A stretch of 57,563 nt of DNA, taken from positions 1 to 57,563 of the forward strand of contig NZ_LKBD01000033.1 of the NCBI RefSeq assembly GCF_001399975.1, written 5' to 3'. Both the position numbers and the translations under genes were made by a program. Under the pieces are notes generated by a model. That model did no database searches, was not told where the DNA came from, and was given only the letters and a program-made list of their open reading frames with translations. Below, piece by piece: positions 46,612-56,123 of the stretch; position 1 is the stretch's first letter, and each line of letters opens with the position of its first letter. This stretch comes from Pseudoalteromonas sp. P1-9 (GTDB lineage Bacteria > Pseudomonadota > Gammaproteobacteria > Enterobacterales > Alteromonadaceae).

Positions 46612-48705
46612 TTAAATAGAATACTTAATATTAAATGAAACATAATCGCGGTCTGCTAAGCCATTGGCTTTACCGCCCCCCCAGAAACTATTGTAACCAA
46701 AGTCGAATGACCACTGGTTTTGATAGTTAAAATTAAGGGTAACAGAAGTAGACATACGATCTTCAACAAATAAGAACATTGGATCTGGTGTTGTACCATT
46801 CACATCATGTGAGAATACAACACGAGGTGAGAAGTTCACACCTGCGAATAGATTGTTGTATTCACCTTTAGCTACTAGGCGATAACCCCATGATGTTGCT
46901 GATGCAAACTGCTCCGTTTCAGGACCGTTAGATAATAGCAAGTGAAGCGCTGTGTAATCATCAGCTGGACCTTGCATAATACCGCTGCGACCTGTACCTG
47001 GCACATTCAAACGAAGCTCATCATACTCTGGCATATCAATAACGTGTACACCACCTACTTCACCTAAGACTGCCCAACTATCAGCACCTAAAGATGGACC
47101 AAATAAGTGTGACAAACTAAATTGAAGCTGCGCAGAGTCACGTAGAATATAGCCTTGTGCAACTTCACTTGGTGATACCGTTTCTACTTGTGAGATGCCT
47201 GCAAACATGTCCTGACGTACCGCATCTGGCACACCTGGGTTTGCCAACTGCTCAGCCATACCAGCATATAGCAATTCAACGTCATCAATTTGTAATGGCT
47301 CGTCTTTTCTATAAGTGAATTCACCCGCAAACGCTGTTTCACCAATGGCGGTGTTCCAGCTAAGTGCGTACATTTGAATATCTTCTGGATATTCAAGTTG
47401 TGCTTCAGTAAAGCCTTTTAAATTAGTGATGTTGTCTGCAGTAATGGTGTTTGTAGCGATATACGCTAAGTCGTGCCCAATTCCAGCAGCAGTAAAATCT
47501 GACGCCTTACCTGAAATTAACGGTCTGCGCTCATGGTAGTTTACGTAATAAAACCCAAACTCAGTTTCATTAAGCTCAGGGACAAACCAACCTAATTTCA
47601 AACCATACTGGCCTGAATCTTTTGGTTTTTTAAGTGCTTTGTCGCCATTGGCTTTAATCGCAACTTTAGTTGGGTGCGCTAAATACATACTAGCAAGTAG
47701 CGATTGCGCTTCAGCGCTTGATGGATCCATACCTTGAGCGGCAACAACTTGGCCCCACTGTCCATACATACTGTTTAGTGAGTTAGTTAAATAAGCTAAA
47801 TCGATATCTGGGTTTGATGTAAAACCAAGCTGAACGTTGTTAGCATTACCGTTTACCGCCGCAAAGTCATTGGTAGAAAAATAGGTTCCAGCGACAGGAA
47901 GGCGTGTTTCGTGCCACTGATATTGATAAAACATTTCAGCAGAAACATTTTCTGTAATACCGAGTGATGCCCAAAGCATACCTACAGGAATAAAGGCTTC
48001 TTTAACTTCAGCACCTGGCGCTTTTAAACGATCCACGTCGACTGGGTTAATATTAATACCATGTGAAATTAAGGCACTTTCACCCCAGTTAATTACTTGC
48101 TGACCTAAACGAACTGACAATGGGTTGTAGCCATCATTCAAATCAAAATCTGCATACACAAATGCATCAAGTAAACGAAGATCTTTACACACAAGCTCTT
48201 CCGACTCTTTATTTGCACATGGGTCAACGCCCTGTCCTGATGTCGGGTTTTTGTATGCTAAGTCTTTATCGTTAAGAGCAAAATCATAGAAATACATAAA
48301 ACGTGTAAAGAAACCGAAGTTGTCTTTGCGTATTTCTAATTCATGGGTGCCTTTTAATAACTGTGAAAATGCTTCACCGCTATCAAAGTTAAGGTTACCG
48401 GCATCACCATTATTTGAGTAAATACCTGGCTCAGCCCAGATTTGGTCTGATGTGTAGATTGGGTTAAGTGCAGGATGATATCCTGTCCAATCAAAGCGAG
48501 GGTGATTAGATTTACCAATGTGAGTATCGAAATCACGGTCTTCTAAACGGTAGCTAGTACCGTAAGAAAAAGTAGAGTCAAATTGTACTTCAAAACCACC
48601 AACTTCAAATGATGCAGCTGAAGCACTTTGGCTTGCAAGTGCCATACACGCGGCTGTAACACCTAAAGCCAGTTTATTTTTGACAAAAAGAGGACTTTTT
48701 ATCAT
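46612..48705 (-). CDS. DUF1302 outer-membrane-type protein
   Basis: 697 aa from the ATG at 48705, chosen because AGGGGG lies 7 bases upstream and a signal peptide (NKLALGVTAACMALASQSASA) then falls at residues 9-29. The mature protein is rich in alternating aromatic/polar strands (for example LEIRKDNFGFFTRFMYFYDF, and WSFDFGYNSFWGG near the end). This suggests an outer-membrane beta-barrel as proposed for DUF1302. It ends NIKYSI, not the usual Phe/Trp. It is the first gene of the DUF1302-DUF1329-YCF48-RND cluster. The paired cysteines in VDPCANKESEELVCKD may form a disulfide. Confidence 0.85.
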   Translation of the reverse strand: MIKSPLFVKNKLALGVTAACMALASQSASAASFEVGGFEVQFDSTFSYGTSYRLEDRDFDTHIGKSNHPRFDWTGYHPALNPIYTSDQIWAEPGIYSNNGDAGNLNFDSGEAFSQLLKGTHELEIRKDNFGFFTRFMYFYDFALNDKDLAYKNPTSGQGVDPCANKESEELVCKDLRLLDAFVYADFDLNDGYNPLSVRLGQQVINWGESALISHGININPVDVDRLKAPGAEVKEAFIPVGMLWASLGITENVSAEMFYQYQWHETRLPVAGTYFSTNDFAAVNGNANNVQLGFTSNPDIDLAYLTNSLNSMYGQWGQVVAAQGMDPSSAEAQSLLASMYLAHPTKVAIKANGDKALKKPKDSGQYGLKLGWFVPELNETEFGFYYVNYHERRPLISGKASDFTAAGIGHDLAYIATNTITADNITNLKGFTEAQLEYPEDIQMYALSWNTAIGETAFAGEFTYRKDEPLQIDDVELLYAGMAEQLANPGVPDAVRQDMFAGISQVETVSPSEVAQGYILRDSAQLQFSLSHLFGPSLGADSWAVLGEVGGVHVIDMPEYDELRLNVPGTGRSGIMQGPADDYTALHLLLSNGPETEQFASATSWGYRLVAKGEYNNLFAGVNFSPRVVFSHDVNGTTPDPMFLFVEDRMSTSVTLNFNYQNQWSFDFGYNSFWGGGKANGLADRDYVSFNIKYSI

Positions 48706-48751
48706 ATATATTCCCCCTATGGCGGGCTGTTTTGTTATCAAGTTATTGTTT

Positions 48752-48779
48752 TTAGTATGCTTGTAACGATAGAAAGCAA
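48752..48779 (-). promoter_or_regulatory. Candidate promoter of the DUF1302 cluster
   Basis: Minus strand: TTGCTT (48774-48779), 16 bases, TACTAA (48752-48757). Moderate match. The leader would be about 40 nt. Confidence 0.35.
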
Positions 48780-48877
48780 TTCATAAAATTACAAGTAAAA
48801 CATGAGATATAGCGTAATCTATTAATTCGATTACATATTCGCTCTTGTTATTTGATATTCTACTTTCTAATCACATA

Positions 48878-48893
48878 GGTAAGACATCTTACC
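48878..48893. promoter_or_regulatory. Operator-like palindrome upstream of DUF1302
   Basis: GGTAAGACATCTTACC, a 7-bp perfect inverted repeat around 2 bases, about 100 bases upstream of the candidate -35. The form resembles a TetR-type operator. The regulator is not in the window. Confidence 0.45.
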
Positions 48894-48928
48894 AGTTAAA
48901 CAATCGAAATGAAAAGTGCTTAATGAAA

Positions 48929-48946
48929 AGAACTTGAAAAAGTTCT
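48929..48946 (-). terminator. Weak hairpin after DUF2835 gene
   Basis: AGAACTT / AAGTTCT with a 4-base loop, followed on the minus strand by TTTC. It is a possible weak terminator 37 bases past the DUF2835 stop. Confidence 0.45.
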
Positions 48947-48982
48947 AAGAACGCCCCCAAAAAGACAAATAAGCATATGATT

Positions 48983-49210
48983 TTAATTAACTTTCTCTAT
49001 TGAAATAAATTTATTTTCGGTGGTTAAATGGATACGAAAACGCCCTTTTATGCCAATTGATGACATAAAAGGTCGTAATTTTTCTGCGGCGAAGCGAATT
49101 GTTTTACCACAATCACTTAGTACCTGAATGCTGGTGTAATGGCCTTTATAGTAGGCCATACACTCTTGATAGTTTAAATTAATTGAAAAGTAGTAGGTGT
49201 TACGCTCCAT
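48983..49210 (-). CDS. DUF2835 small protein
   Basis: 75 aa, cytoplasmic, predicted mostly beta. Pattern YYFSINLNYQECMAYYKGHYTSIQV then LRPFMSSIGIKGRFRIH matches DUF2835 as I recall it from Pseudomonas (LRPFVT..G..G.F.L.F). The ATG overlaps the end of pepN by 11 bases, and this pepN linkage is typical. No function is known. Confidence 0.8.
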   Translation of the reverse strand: MERNTYYFSINLNYQECMAYYKGHYTSIQVLSDCGKTIRFAAEKLRPFMSSIGIKGRFRIHLTTENKFISIEKVN

Positions 49211-51803
49211 TTAACGCGTTACTCACCTTTTCAAACAAATCAGGGCTTAGGTCTGGTAAATCAGCGAGACGTTGTAATTGCGCTTTAACGTGCATTTGAC
49301 GTTCATCGGTATGACGCTTAAAGCTTAACAGCGGCGTAATTAAACGTGCTGCGTTTTGTGGATTAATTTTATCGAGTTTAATCAGTAAATCCGTCAGCAA
49401 ACGATACCCTTCACCATTTAGCGCATGAAATGATTGCGGGTTAAACATACAATAACTCATTAGCAATGCACGTACGCGATTTGGGTTAGTAATATCAACT
49501 TCACCACTTTCAAACATGGCGCGGATCACATTTGTTGTATTGTCACCCTTTAATCGCCCTTTCAATGCAAGCCATTTATCCAATACCAATACATCGTGAT
49601 GCCATTTATCTTTGAAACGCTCGAGTAAGCTTTCGTGGCTGGTTCGTTTATTTTCACATGCTGCTGACAGTGCATTTAAGCTATTTGTCATGTTATCGCT
49701 GATAAACTGCGTCTCAATCTCACTCTCTACATCCTGCCAATCTGCCGCTGCAAGATAATCTAGTAAGCGACCTTTTAATGCACGCGTTGCAATACTAGTT
49801 GCATCTAAATCGCCGTTTTCGCTTAGTGTTTGATAACGCGCGGCGATATCACTTAACAATGTAGTCGCTAAAAATGATTTTACTGCATGCACTTGTTCAG
49901 TAATGGCATCTACAGGAATTGGGTGATAATCACTTGCAACCGTATCAAAACTCGGCAGTGTTAAAAGCTCGCTTAATAACGCGAGGTCCTTAACGTTTGA
50001 GGTAAGTAAATAGCAAAACAACGCCACTATTTCTTCATCAAGTTGCGTGCCGTTATCGATGCCGGCTTTTAGCGCGTCAACCATTATACGCTGCATCGCA
50101 TCCCACTTCGAAAAATCGCTGCGCGCATATTTAACAATCGTGATTAATTCAGAAAGAGATTGTTCAAACTTCACTTTACATGGCGCTGAGAAATCTTCCA
50201 AAAAGACGACCGCAGTGTCTTTTGCAATATTTTCAAATATAAATTGCTGACGTGAATCTGTTAGGTTGATAACGCGTTCAATCTTATTACCGTCAATAAC
50301 TAAGGGTTGTGATTTACCTCCAGGTGAAATAAGTTCTAGTGCGATTGGAATATGCAATGGCGATTTATCGCTTTGATCTTGCATGGCTGGTGTAAACTGC
50401 GACACAGTCAGGGTTAGTGTATTGTCGGCTTCATTAAATTCTCGCTCTACCGCAAGTTCTGGTGTACCTGACTGACTATACCATTTCGAGAAAAGCGAAA
50501 GATCAATGTTAGATGCGTCTTGCATACTTTTAACAAAGTCATCGCATGTCGCCGCTGTGCCATCATGGCGTTCAATATACAATTGCATGCCTTTTTGGAA
50601 GTTTTCTTCCCCCAAAATTGTATGCATCATACGGATCACTTCTGAACCTTTGTCATATACAGTAACGGTATAAAAGTTATTCATTTCTATAACTTTTTCA
50701 GGGCGGATCGGGTGCGCCATCGGGCCTGCATCTTCACTAAACTGCGGTCCACGCATCACTTTTACCGCATCAATTCTATTTAATGCACGTGAGCCAATGT
50801 CTGAGCTAAATTCTTGGTCGCGAAATACCGTTAAACCTTCTTTTAACGATAATTGAAACCAATCCTGACACGTTACTCGGTTACCTGTCCAATTGTGAAA
50901 ATATTCATGACCCACAATGCTTTCGATGGTGTGATAATCTCGGTCGGTCGCGGTAGCTTGGTTTGCTAATACACATTTTGAGTTAAATACATTTAACCCC
51001 TTGTTTTCCATTGCCCCCATATTGAAGAAATCAACCGCAACAATCATGTAAATATCAAGGTCGTATTCAAGGTTAAAACGCTCTTCATCCCATTTCATCG
51101 CGCGCTTAAGCGATGCCATAGCGTGATCAGCTTTATCAAGATTACCTTTATCAACAAATAGCTCGAGTTTTACATCACGGCCAGAGCGCGTTTTAAAGTT
51201 ATCATGTAATACATCAAAATCACCTGCCACTAATGCAAACAAATAGCTCGGTTTGTTGTAAGGATCTTGCCATGTATTAAAGTGACGGCCATCGGGTAAT
51301 TCGCCAGACTCAATTTTGTTACCATTTGACAATAAATGGGTAAACGCCTTATCTGCAATCACCTTTACTGTGTATTTCGTTAATACGTCTGGTCGGTCTT
51401 GAAAATAAGTTATCTTGCGAAACCCTTCCGCTTCACATTGTGTACAGTAAGCGCCATCGGATAAATATAACCCTTCAAGTGACGTATTGTTTTGTGGATC
51501 AATTTCAGTCTCGATATGTAGTTCAAACTCTGCTGGCAAGTTTTTAAGCGTCAAACCCAGCTCTGACATTTCATAATCGCTAAACGGTAAGCCATTTACG
51601 TTAATGCACAATAATGTTTGATTGACGCCATCAAGCCATAACTCATTATTCTCGCCGACACGATGATACTGCGCTTTTTGCAATACACGGGTTTGCGTGG
51701 CTTTTAAGTCAAATTCTAAATACAGTGACGAAACCGTGTAATCCGGTGCTTTATAGTCAGTTCTGAACTTAGCTTGGTTAGTTAATTTTTCTTGTGTTGT
51801 CAT
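49200..51803 (-). CDS. pepN: Aminopeptidase N
   Basis: Zinc M1-family aminopeptidase, cytoplasmic, of broad specificity. It is 867 aa (E. coli 870). The exopeptidase motif GAMEN and the zinc motif HEYFHNW with the downstream Glu (LKEGLTVFRDQEF) are both present in the 250-320 region. The C-terminal superhelix is complete. It lies 18 bp after nhaC, so the two may be co-transcribed. In E. coli pepN neighbours pyrD; here about 12 kb (DUF2835, the DUF1302 cluster, gdhB) separates them. Confidence 0.97.
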   Translation of the reverse strand: MTTQEKLTNQAKFRTDYKAPDYTVSSLYLEFDLKATQTRVLQKAQYHRVGENNELWLDGVNQTLLCINVNGLPFSDYEMSELGLTLKNLPAEFELHIETEIDPQNNTSLEGLYLSDGAYCTQCEAEGFRKITYFQDRPDVLTKYTVKVIADKAFTHLLSNGNKIESGELPDGRHFNTWQDPYNKPSYLFALVAGDFDVLHDNFKTRSGRDVKLELFVDKGNLDKADHAMASLKRAMKWDEERFNLEYDLDIYMIVAVDFFNMGAMENKGLNVFNSKCVLANQATATDRDYHTIESIVGHEYFHNWTGNRVTCQDWFQLSLKEGLTVFRDQEFSSDIGSRALNRIDAVKVMRGPQFSEDAGPMAHPIRPEKVIEMNNFYTVTVYDKGSEVIRMMHTILGEENFQKGMQLYIERHDGTAATCDDFVKSMQDASNIDLSLFSKWYSQSGTPELAVEREFNEADNTLTLTVSQFTPAMQDQSDKSPLHIPIALELISPGGKSQPLVIDGNKIERVINLTDSRQQFIFENIAKDTAVVFLEDFSAPCKVKFEQSLSELITIVKYARSDFSKWDAMQRIMVDALKAGIDNGTQLDEEIVALFCYLLTSNVKDLALLSELLTLPSFDTVASDYHPIPVDAITEQVHAVKSFLATTLLSDIAARYQTLSENGDLDATSIATRALKGRLLDYLAAADWQDVESEIETQFISDNMTNSLNALSAACENKRTSHESLLERFKDKWHHDVLVLDKWLALKGRLKGDNTTNVIRAMFESGEVDITNPNRVRALLMSYCMFNPQSFHALNGEGYRLLTDLLIKLDKINPQNAARLITPLLSFKRHTDERQMHVKAQLQRLADLPDLSPDLFEKVSNALNGA

Positions 51804-51821
51804 AACGTTTGCTCCACAAAA

Positions 51822-53282
51822 TTATTCATCGCTTGTCTGTAAATGCTTTGGCGTAATTTTTAAGATTTTAATGCCTAAGTAGGCGTAAATAATTGCCAAT
51901 AATGGATTAATTAAATTAAAGAATGCATACATCGCATAATCAAGCGGGTTAATGAGTAGTACGCTTTGCATATACGCACCACAGGTATTCCATGGGATAA
52001 GAGGACTTGTGATAGTACCGCCGTCTTCTAATGTTCGTGACAAGTTAACGTTGGCAAGCCCGCGTTTTTCATATTCTTCTTTATACATGCGTCCAGGCAT
52101 TACGATTGCCATATATTGATCTGCCGCAATTAGGTTAGTGCCAATACAAGTAGCAATTGTCGACGCAATCAATGAGCCGGTACTTTTTGCAATTTTCAAA
52201 ATGCTGGAAACGAAGACTTTTAGTAGGCCCACTTTTTCCATTACCGCGCCAAACATTAACGCACAAATAATTAACCAAGTTGTATTGAGCATGCCCGACA
52301 TACCGCCACCACTTAATAAGCTATCCATTTTGGCATCACCAGTTGTAATGCTAAAACCGTCAAATAGCGCGGCCCACACCAATTTAAACGTACCAACAAA
52401 GTGAGATACACCAGACTCAATCTGCCCTGCAATTAAGTCTTGTTGAAAAATAATCGCCCAAACCGCGCCAAATAGCGCACCAATGGCAACCGCCGGGAAA
52501 GCAGGCATTTTTTTAATTGCTAATGTCAGTAACACAACTAAAGGCACTAACATCTCAATACCAATATTGAAATTCTGCAGTAGAATATTAGAGATTTCTT
52601 CTATGCGTCCTTCGTTTGGTACGCCTTCAGCATTAAAACCCATTACTAAGAAAATAATCAGCGCGATAACAAAGCTTGGCACAGTAGTCCAAAGCATATG
52701 ATGGATATGATCAAATAGATTACTGCCAGCAACAGCCGGTGCTAGGTTTGTCGTTTCCGACAATGGGCTCAATTTATCACCAAAGTAAGCACCCGAAATA
52801 ACCGCGCCCGCAGTGACAACTTGATCAAGGCCAAGACCCGTTGATACGCCGAGCAAGGCAACACCGATTGTTGCAGCTGTTGTCCATGAGCTACCAATAC
52901 TCAAGGCAACAATAGCGCACAATATGCAACTTGCGGCATAGAACCAATGCGGGTTTATCAGCTGCAAGCCAAAATAAATTAACGAAGGTACTGTGCCCGA
53001 CAATAACCAAGTGCCTATTAATGCCCCTACCATAAGTAGAATTAATACGGCGCCAAGAGAAATGGTGATGCCTTTAATCATCGCCTCTTCTAGTTCGGCC
53101 CATTTAAAACCATTTTTAAGACCAATGATCACTGCTATTGCGGCTGAAAATAGTAACGCTATTTGGTTTGGGCCATACGACGAATCGTCGCTGTATAGAT
53201 AAACGGATGTGCCAAGCAGTAGCACTAAAACGCTAATTGGAATTAACGCGTCTAAAAAGGTCGCTTGTTTTACTTGCTTCAC
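51822..53282 (-). CDS. nhaC: Na+/H+ antiporter NhaC
   Basis: 486-aa inner-membrane antiporter with about 11-12 hydrophobic segments. The family signature region IGSSWTTAATIGVALLG and SGAYFGDKLSPLSETTNLAP (near residues 145-195) is clear. The second half has CIGTNLIAADQYMAIVMPGRM and TITSPLIPWNTCGAYM. The start is a GTG (53280-53282) with GAGGT 6 bases upstream. Sodium export fits a marine organism. The gene is bounded upstream by the prc terminator. Confidence 0.93.
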   Translation of the reverse strand: MKQVKQATFLDALIPISVLVLLLGTSVYLYSDDSSYGPNQIALLFSAAIAVIIGLKNGFKWAELEEAMIKGITISLGAVLILLMVGALIGTWLLSGTVPSLIYFGLQLINPHWFYAASCILCAIVALSIGSSWTTAATIGVALLGVSTGLGLDQVVTAGAVISGAYFGDKLSPLSETTNLAPAVAGSNLFDHIHHMLWTTVPSFVIALIIFLVMGFNAEGVPNEGRIEEISNILLQNFNIGIEMLVPLVVLLTLAIKKMPAFPAVAIGALFGAVWAIIFQQDLIAGQIESGVSHFVGTFKLVWAALFDGFSITTGDAKMDSLLSGGGMSGMLNTTWLIICALMFGAVMEKVGLLKVFVSSILKIAKSTGSLIASTIATCIGTNLIAADQYMAIVMPGRMYKEEYEKRGLANVNLSRTLEDGGTITSPLIPWNTCGAYMQSVLLINPLDYAMYAFFNLINPLLAIIYAYLGIKILKITPKHLQTSDE

Positions 53283-53369
53283 AAAGATACCTCAAATTGT
53301 TGTCATTATTTATCAACTGACTTCTGTCTAAGCACGAAGCGTTGAGTTTTATTATTTTTAGTTTTACAT

Positions 53370-53402
53370 AAAAAAGCGCCGACTTTGTGAAAATCGGCGC
53401 TT
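53370..53402 (-). terminator. prc terminator
   Basis: AAGCGCCGA / TCGGCGCTT, a 9-bp stem with an 11-base loop, followed on the minus strand by a T6 run. It starts 18 bases past the prc stop. Confidence 0.88.
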
Positions 53403-53419
53403 ACTACATTAGTTATAAA

Positions 53420-55444
53420 TTAATGTTTTGCGTAACGGCCATACTTAATAAAATCTGATGTTATATGAACCGCTTCTTCAAGTCCCGGGTCGATTTCATC
53501 AAGTACGTCTGGTGCATCGTCTAGTGATGCAATTGCATCAAGCCCTAGACGTTTTAACCTTTCATTTGCTCGAGCGAGTGATTTTTGCTTGTCCTCTTCG
53601 CGTTGTTTCTCACGTTTTGCCTTAACAAGCGTCACTGATGCACGGTCTTTCTCTTTTTGATACAAGGCAATGTCATCATTGAGATAGATAAACTCAGGCT
53701 CGCCTGCAATACGCTCTTTATGCTTATCAGTCAAAAACGTAATCGCTGGCGTTAAATCGTCAAGCTTTGAATAATTCGCTTTACGAATGTGATCCCAAGG
53801 TAATGCGTTGTCTTCTTGGCTTTCACCCCACTCTGCGGGATCAATTGGCGATGGGTATGTGATATCTGGGATCACGCCTTTATGCTGCGTACTGCCGCCA
53901 TTAATACGATAAAACTTAGCAATTGTGTACTGCACGCTGCCAAGCGGGTTTTCAAATAAATCAAATGCTTTTGTTAAGCTACGATGCTGTTGCACTGTAC
54001 CTTTACCAAAGGTTTGTTCACCAATAATAACTGCGCGGCCATAGTCTTGCATTGCCGCAGCAAAAATTTCAGACGCTGATGCACTGTAACGGTCAACTAA
54101 TACTGTTAACGGGCCGTCGTAATAGGTAACGCCGTCGCGATCTTTTTGTTTTTCAACTTTGCCGTTAATGTTGTGTATTTGAACAACTGGGCCTTTGTCG
54201 AAGAACAAACCAGATAATTGTGTCGCCTCGTATAACGAACCACCGCCATTACCACGCAGGTCGATAACAATACCGTCTACGTTCTGTTCTTGTAATTTAG
54301 CGAGCTCTTTTTTAACGTCTTTAGACAAGTTGTTATAAAAACCTGGGATCTCAATGACACCGATTTTAGTATCAAGTTCTGAGTAAACGGGTTCAAATAC
54401 ACTTGATTTAGCTGCTTTATCTTCAAGGCGAATCTTATCACGGATAATTTCCACCTCATGTGGGGTACCGTGTGAGTCAGAGCCTTTTAAGTACTGCAAC
54501 CTTACTTTGGTGCCCTTCGGCCCTTTAATTAGGTCTACTACATCATCTAAGCGCCAACCGATTACATCAACAAAGCTTTCTTGACCTTGTGCAACAGCAA
54601 TAATGCGGTCATCAGATTTTAGTTTTTCGGTTTTAGATGCTGGGCCACCTGGGACAAGTGAGCGGATCACAGTGTAATCTTCATCAACACCTAACACTGC
54701 GCCAATACCTTCTAGTTCAAGCTGCATGTCTTGCTTAAACTGTTCAGCGCGGCGTGGTGATAGATAAGAAGTGTGCGCTTCGATGCTTCTTGCAAATGAG
54801 TTCATCGCAATTTGGTAAGCATCTTCGCTATTTGTTTGTGAAATACGTTTTAGCGTGTAGCGGTAACGTTTTTTCAGAATTTCTTGGATTTCAGGCCATT
54901 CTTTGCCTGTCAGTTGTAAGCGAAGCGCGTCGTACTTTACGCGTTGACGCCAAATTTCATGCAATTCCGCCATTGTGGTTGGAATTTTTGCATCTTCGCG
55001 ATCAAAAAAGTAATTGTCTTCAACGTCAAATTTCATTTCTTTATCAAGTAAAGAAAGTGAATATTCAAAGCGTTCAAAACGACGACGCATATTCAAGTTA
55101 AAAATTTCAAACGCAAAAGACATATCGCCTTTAATTAATGCATTATCAATTTCATACTTGAAATGGTCGAATTTAGCCAAATCTGATTGCAGGAACAAGC
55201 TTTTGTTACTGTCAATCGACTCGATAAATCGGTCGTAGATTTGGCTCGATAAGTCATCGTCTAATCGAATAAGTTTGTAGTGCGAGCGAGTAAATAAATT
55301 GGTTATTCGCTTGGTTGCAGCAATATGCTGAATTTCCTGTTTTAACTCAGGTAAGTTTTCGATGCTAATATTATCGGCAGAAGCAAATAAATTTGCTGAA
55401 AATAGCGCTGCCGCCAGTGGAATAAGCCTAAACTTCTCACTCAT
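53420..55444 (-). CDS. prc: Tail-specific protease Prc (Tsp)
   Basis: Periplasmic C-terminal processing protease, 674 aa (E. coli 682). Signal peptide at residues 1-22 (MSEKFRLIPLAAALFSANLFA). An N-terminal helical domain is followed by PDZ (LGVDEDYTVIRSLVPGGPASKTE) and the S41 protease domain, with the Ser in DRYSASASEIFAAAMQDYG near residue 455 and the Lys in GEQTFGKGTVQQHR near residue 480. In E. coli it trims FtsI and degrades SsrA-tagged and cell-wall proteins. It begins 11 bases after proQ, the same order as E. coli. Confidence 0.96.
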   Translation of the reverse strand: MSEKFRLIPLAAALFSANLFASADNISIENLPELKQEIQHIAATKRITNLFTRSHYKLIRLDDDLSSQIYDRFIESIDSNKSLFLQSDLAKFDHFKYEIDNALIKGDMSFAFEIFNLNMRRRFERFEYSLSLLDKEMKFDVEDNYFFDREDAKIPTTMAELHEIWRQRVKYDALRLQLTGKEWPEIQEILKKRYRYTLKRISQTNSEDAYQIAMNSFARSIEAHTSYLSPRRAEQFKQDMQLELEGIGAVLGVDEDYTVIRSLVPGGPASKTEKLKSDDRIIAVAQGQESFVDVIGWRLDDVVDLIKGPKGTKVRLQYLKGSDSHGTPHEVEIIRDKIRLEDKAAKSSVFEPVYSELDTKIGVIEIPGFYNNLSKDVKKELAKLQEQNVDGIVIDLRGNGGGSLYEATQLSGLFFDKGPVVQIHNINGKVEKQKDRDGVTYYDGPLTVLVDRYSASASEIFAAAMQDYGRAVIIGEQTFGKGTVQQHRSLTKAFDLFENPLGSVQYTIAKFYRINGGSTQHKGVIPDITYPSPIDPAEWGESQEDNALPWDHIRKANYSKLDDLTPAITFLTDKHKERIAGEPEFIYLNDDIALYQKEKDRASVTLVKAKREKQREEDKQKSLARANERLKRLGLDAIASLDDAPDVLDEIDPGLEEAVHITSDFIKYGRYAKH

Positions 55445-55455
55445 ACACTGTCTCC

Positions 55456-56106
55456 TTATACGATAAATAGACTCTCTGCTTTTGTTTTCACCTGCATGCC
55501 TGTTACAAGCACTACATGAATGTCTTCCTTGTTCACTTCGGTGATAGTACCTTTTACTAAAGCTTGGCCAAGTTTAACTTTTACCTCAGCATCCACTTTA
55601 ATATCACCTGAAGGTAGCGCTTCTACTTTATTAGAACGACGGGCAGGTTTGTCTTTATTAGTGTTGCTAGAACTAAATTTAGTTCCTTTTGCAGCATTTT
55701 TATCAGCAAAATTGCCTTTCTTTTTGTAAGATTTCTTTTCACCAGCGTTACGCGGTGCAGGTTTTTTACGTTTAGCAAGTTTAGCACGGCTTTCTTCTAA
55801 TGCTTTATTTGCATGCTCAACATGCTCTTGCTCAACTTTTTCTGCATCGTTACCATCAAGGTCAATACGGAACTCATGTTTTGTAACAGATTCTAAATAA
55901 CGCCAGTTAGACGTATATTTACGAAGCGCTTGGCGAACCTGTGTTTTGCTTACGCGCTCATCGTTTTCGATGCGCTCAGCAATATCTTTAAAGATACCAA
56001 CCTTCAACGGCTTGATGCCGTCTTTCTCTTTGAAGCAGGCTGGAAACTCTGTGAAAAGGTAATTTAATACCTCTTTGATGTCTTTTAGCTTGTTAGTAGA
56101 GTCCAT
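55456..56106 (-). CDS. proQ: RNA chaperone ProQ
   Basis: FinO-family RNA-binding protein, 216 aa from the ATG at 56106 (AAGG 8 bases upstream). An in-frame extension to 56181 would overlap the preceding small gene. The FinO domain (residues about 1-115) has EVLNYLFTEFPACF and RQALRKYTSNWRYLESV. A basic, low-complexity linker rich in Lys and Asn follows (about 130-180). The C-terminal Tudor-like domain ends VLVTGMQVKTKAESLFIV. ProQ is known to bind small RNAs and mRNA 3' ends. It is coupled to prc. Confidence 0.95.
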   Translation of the reverse strand: MDSTNKLKDIKEVLNYLFTEFPACFKEKDGIKPLKVGIFKDIAERIENDERVSKTQVRQALRKYTSNWRYLESVTKHEFRIDLDGNDAEKVEQEHVEHANKALEESRAKLAKRKKPAPRNAGEKKSYKKKGNFADKNAAKGTKFSSSNTNKDKPARRSNKVEALPSGDIKVDAEVKVKLGQALVKGTITEVNKEDIHVVLVTGMQVKTKAESLFIV

Positions 56107-56123
56107 GTGTTTAACCTTAAGTT

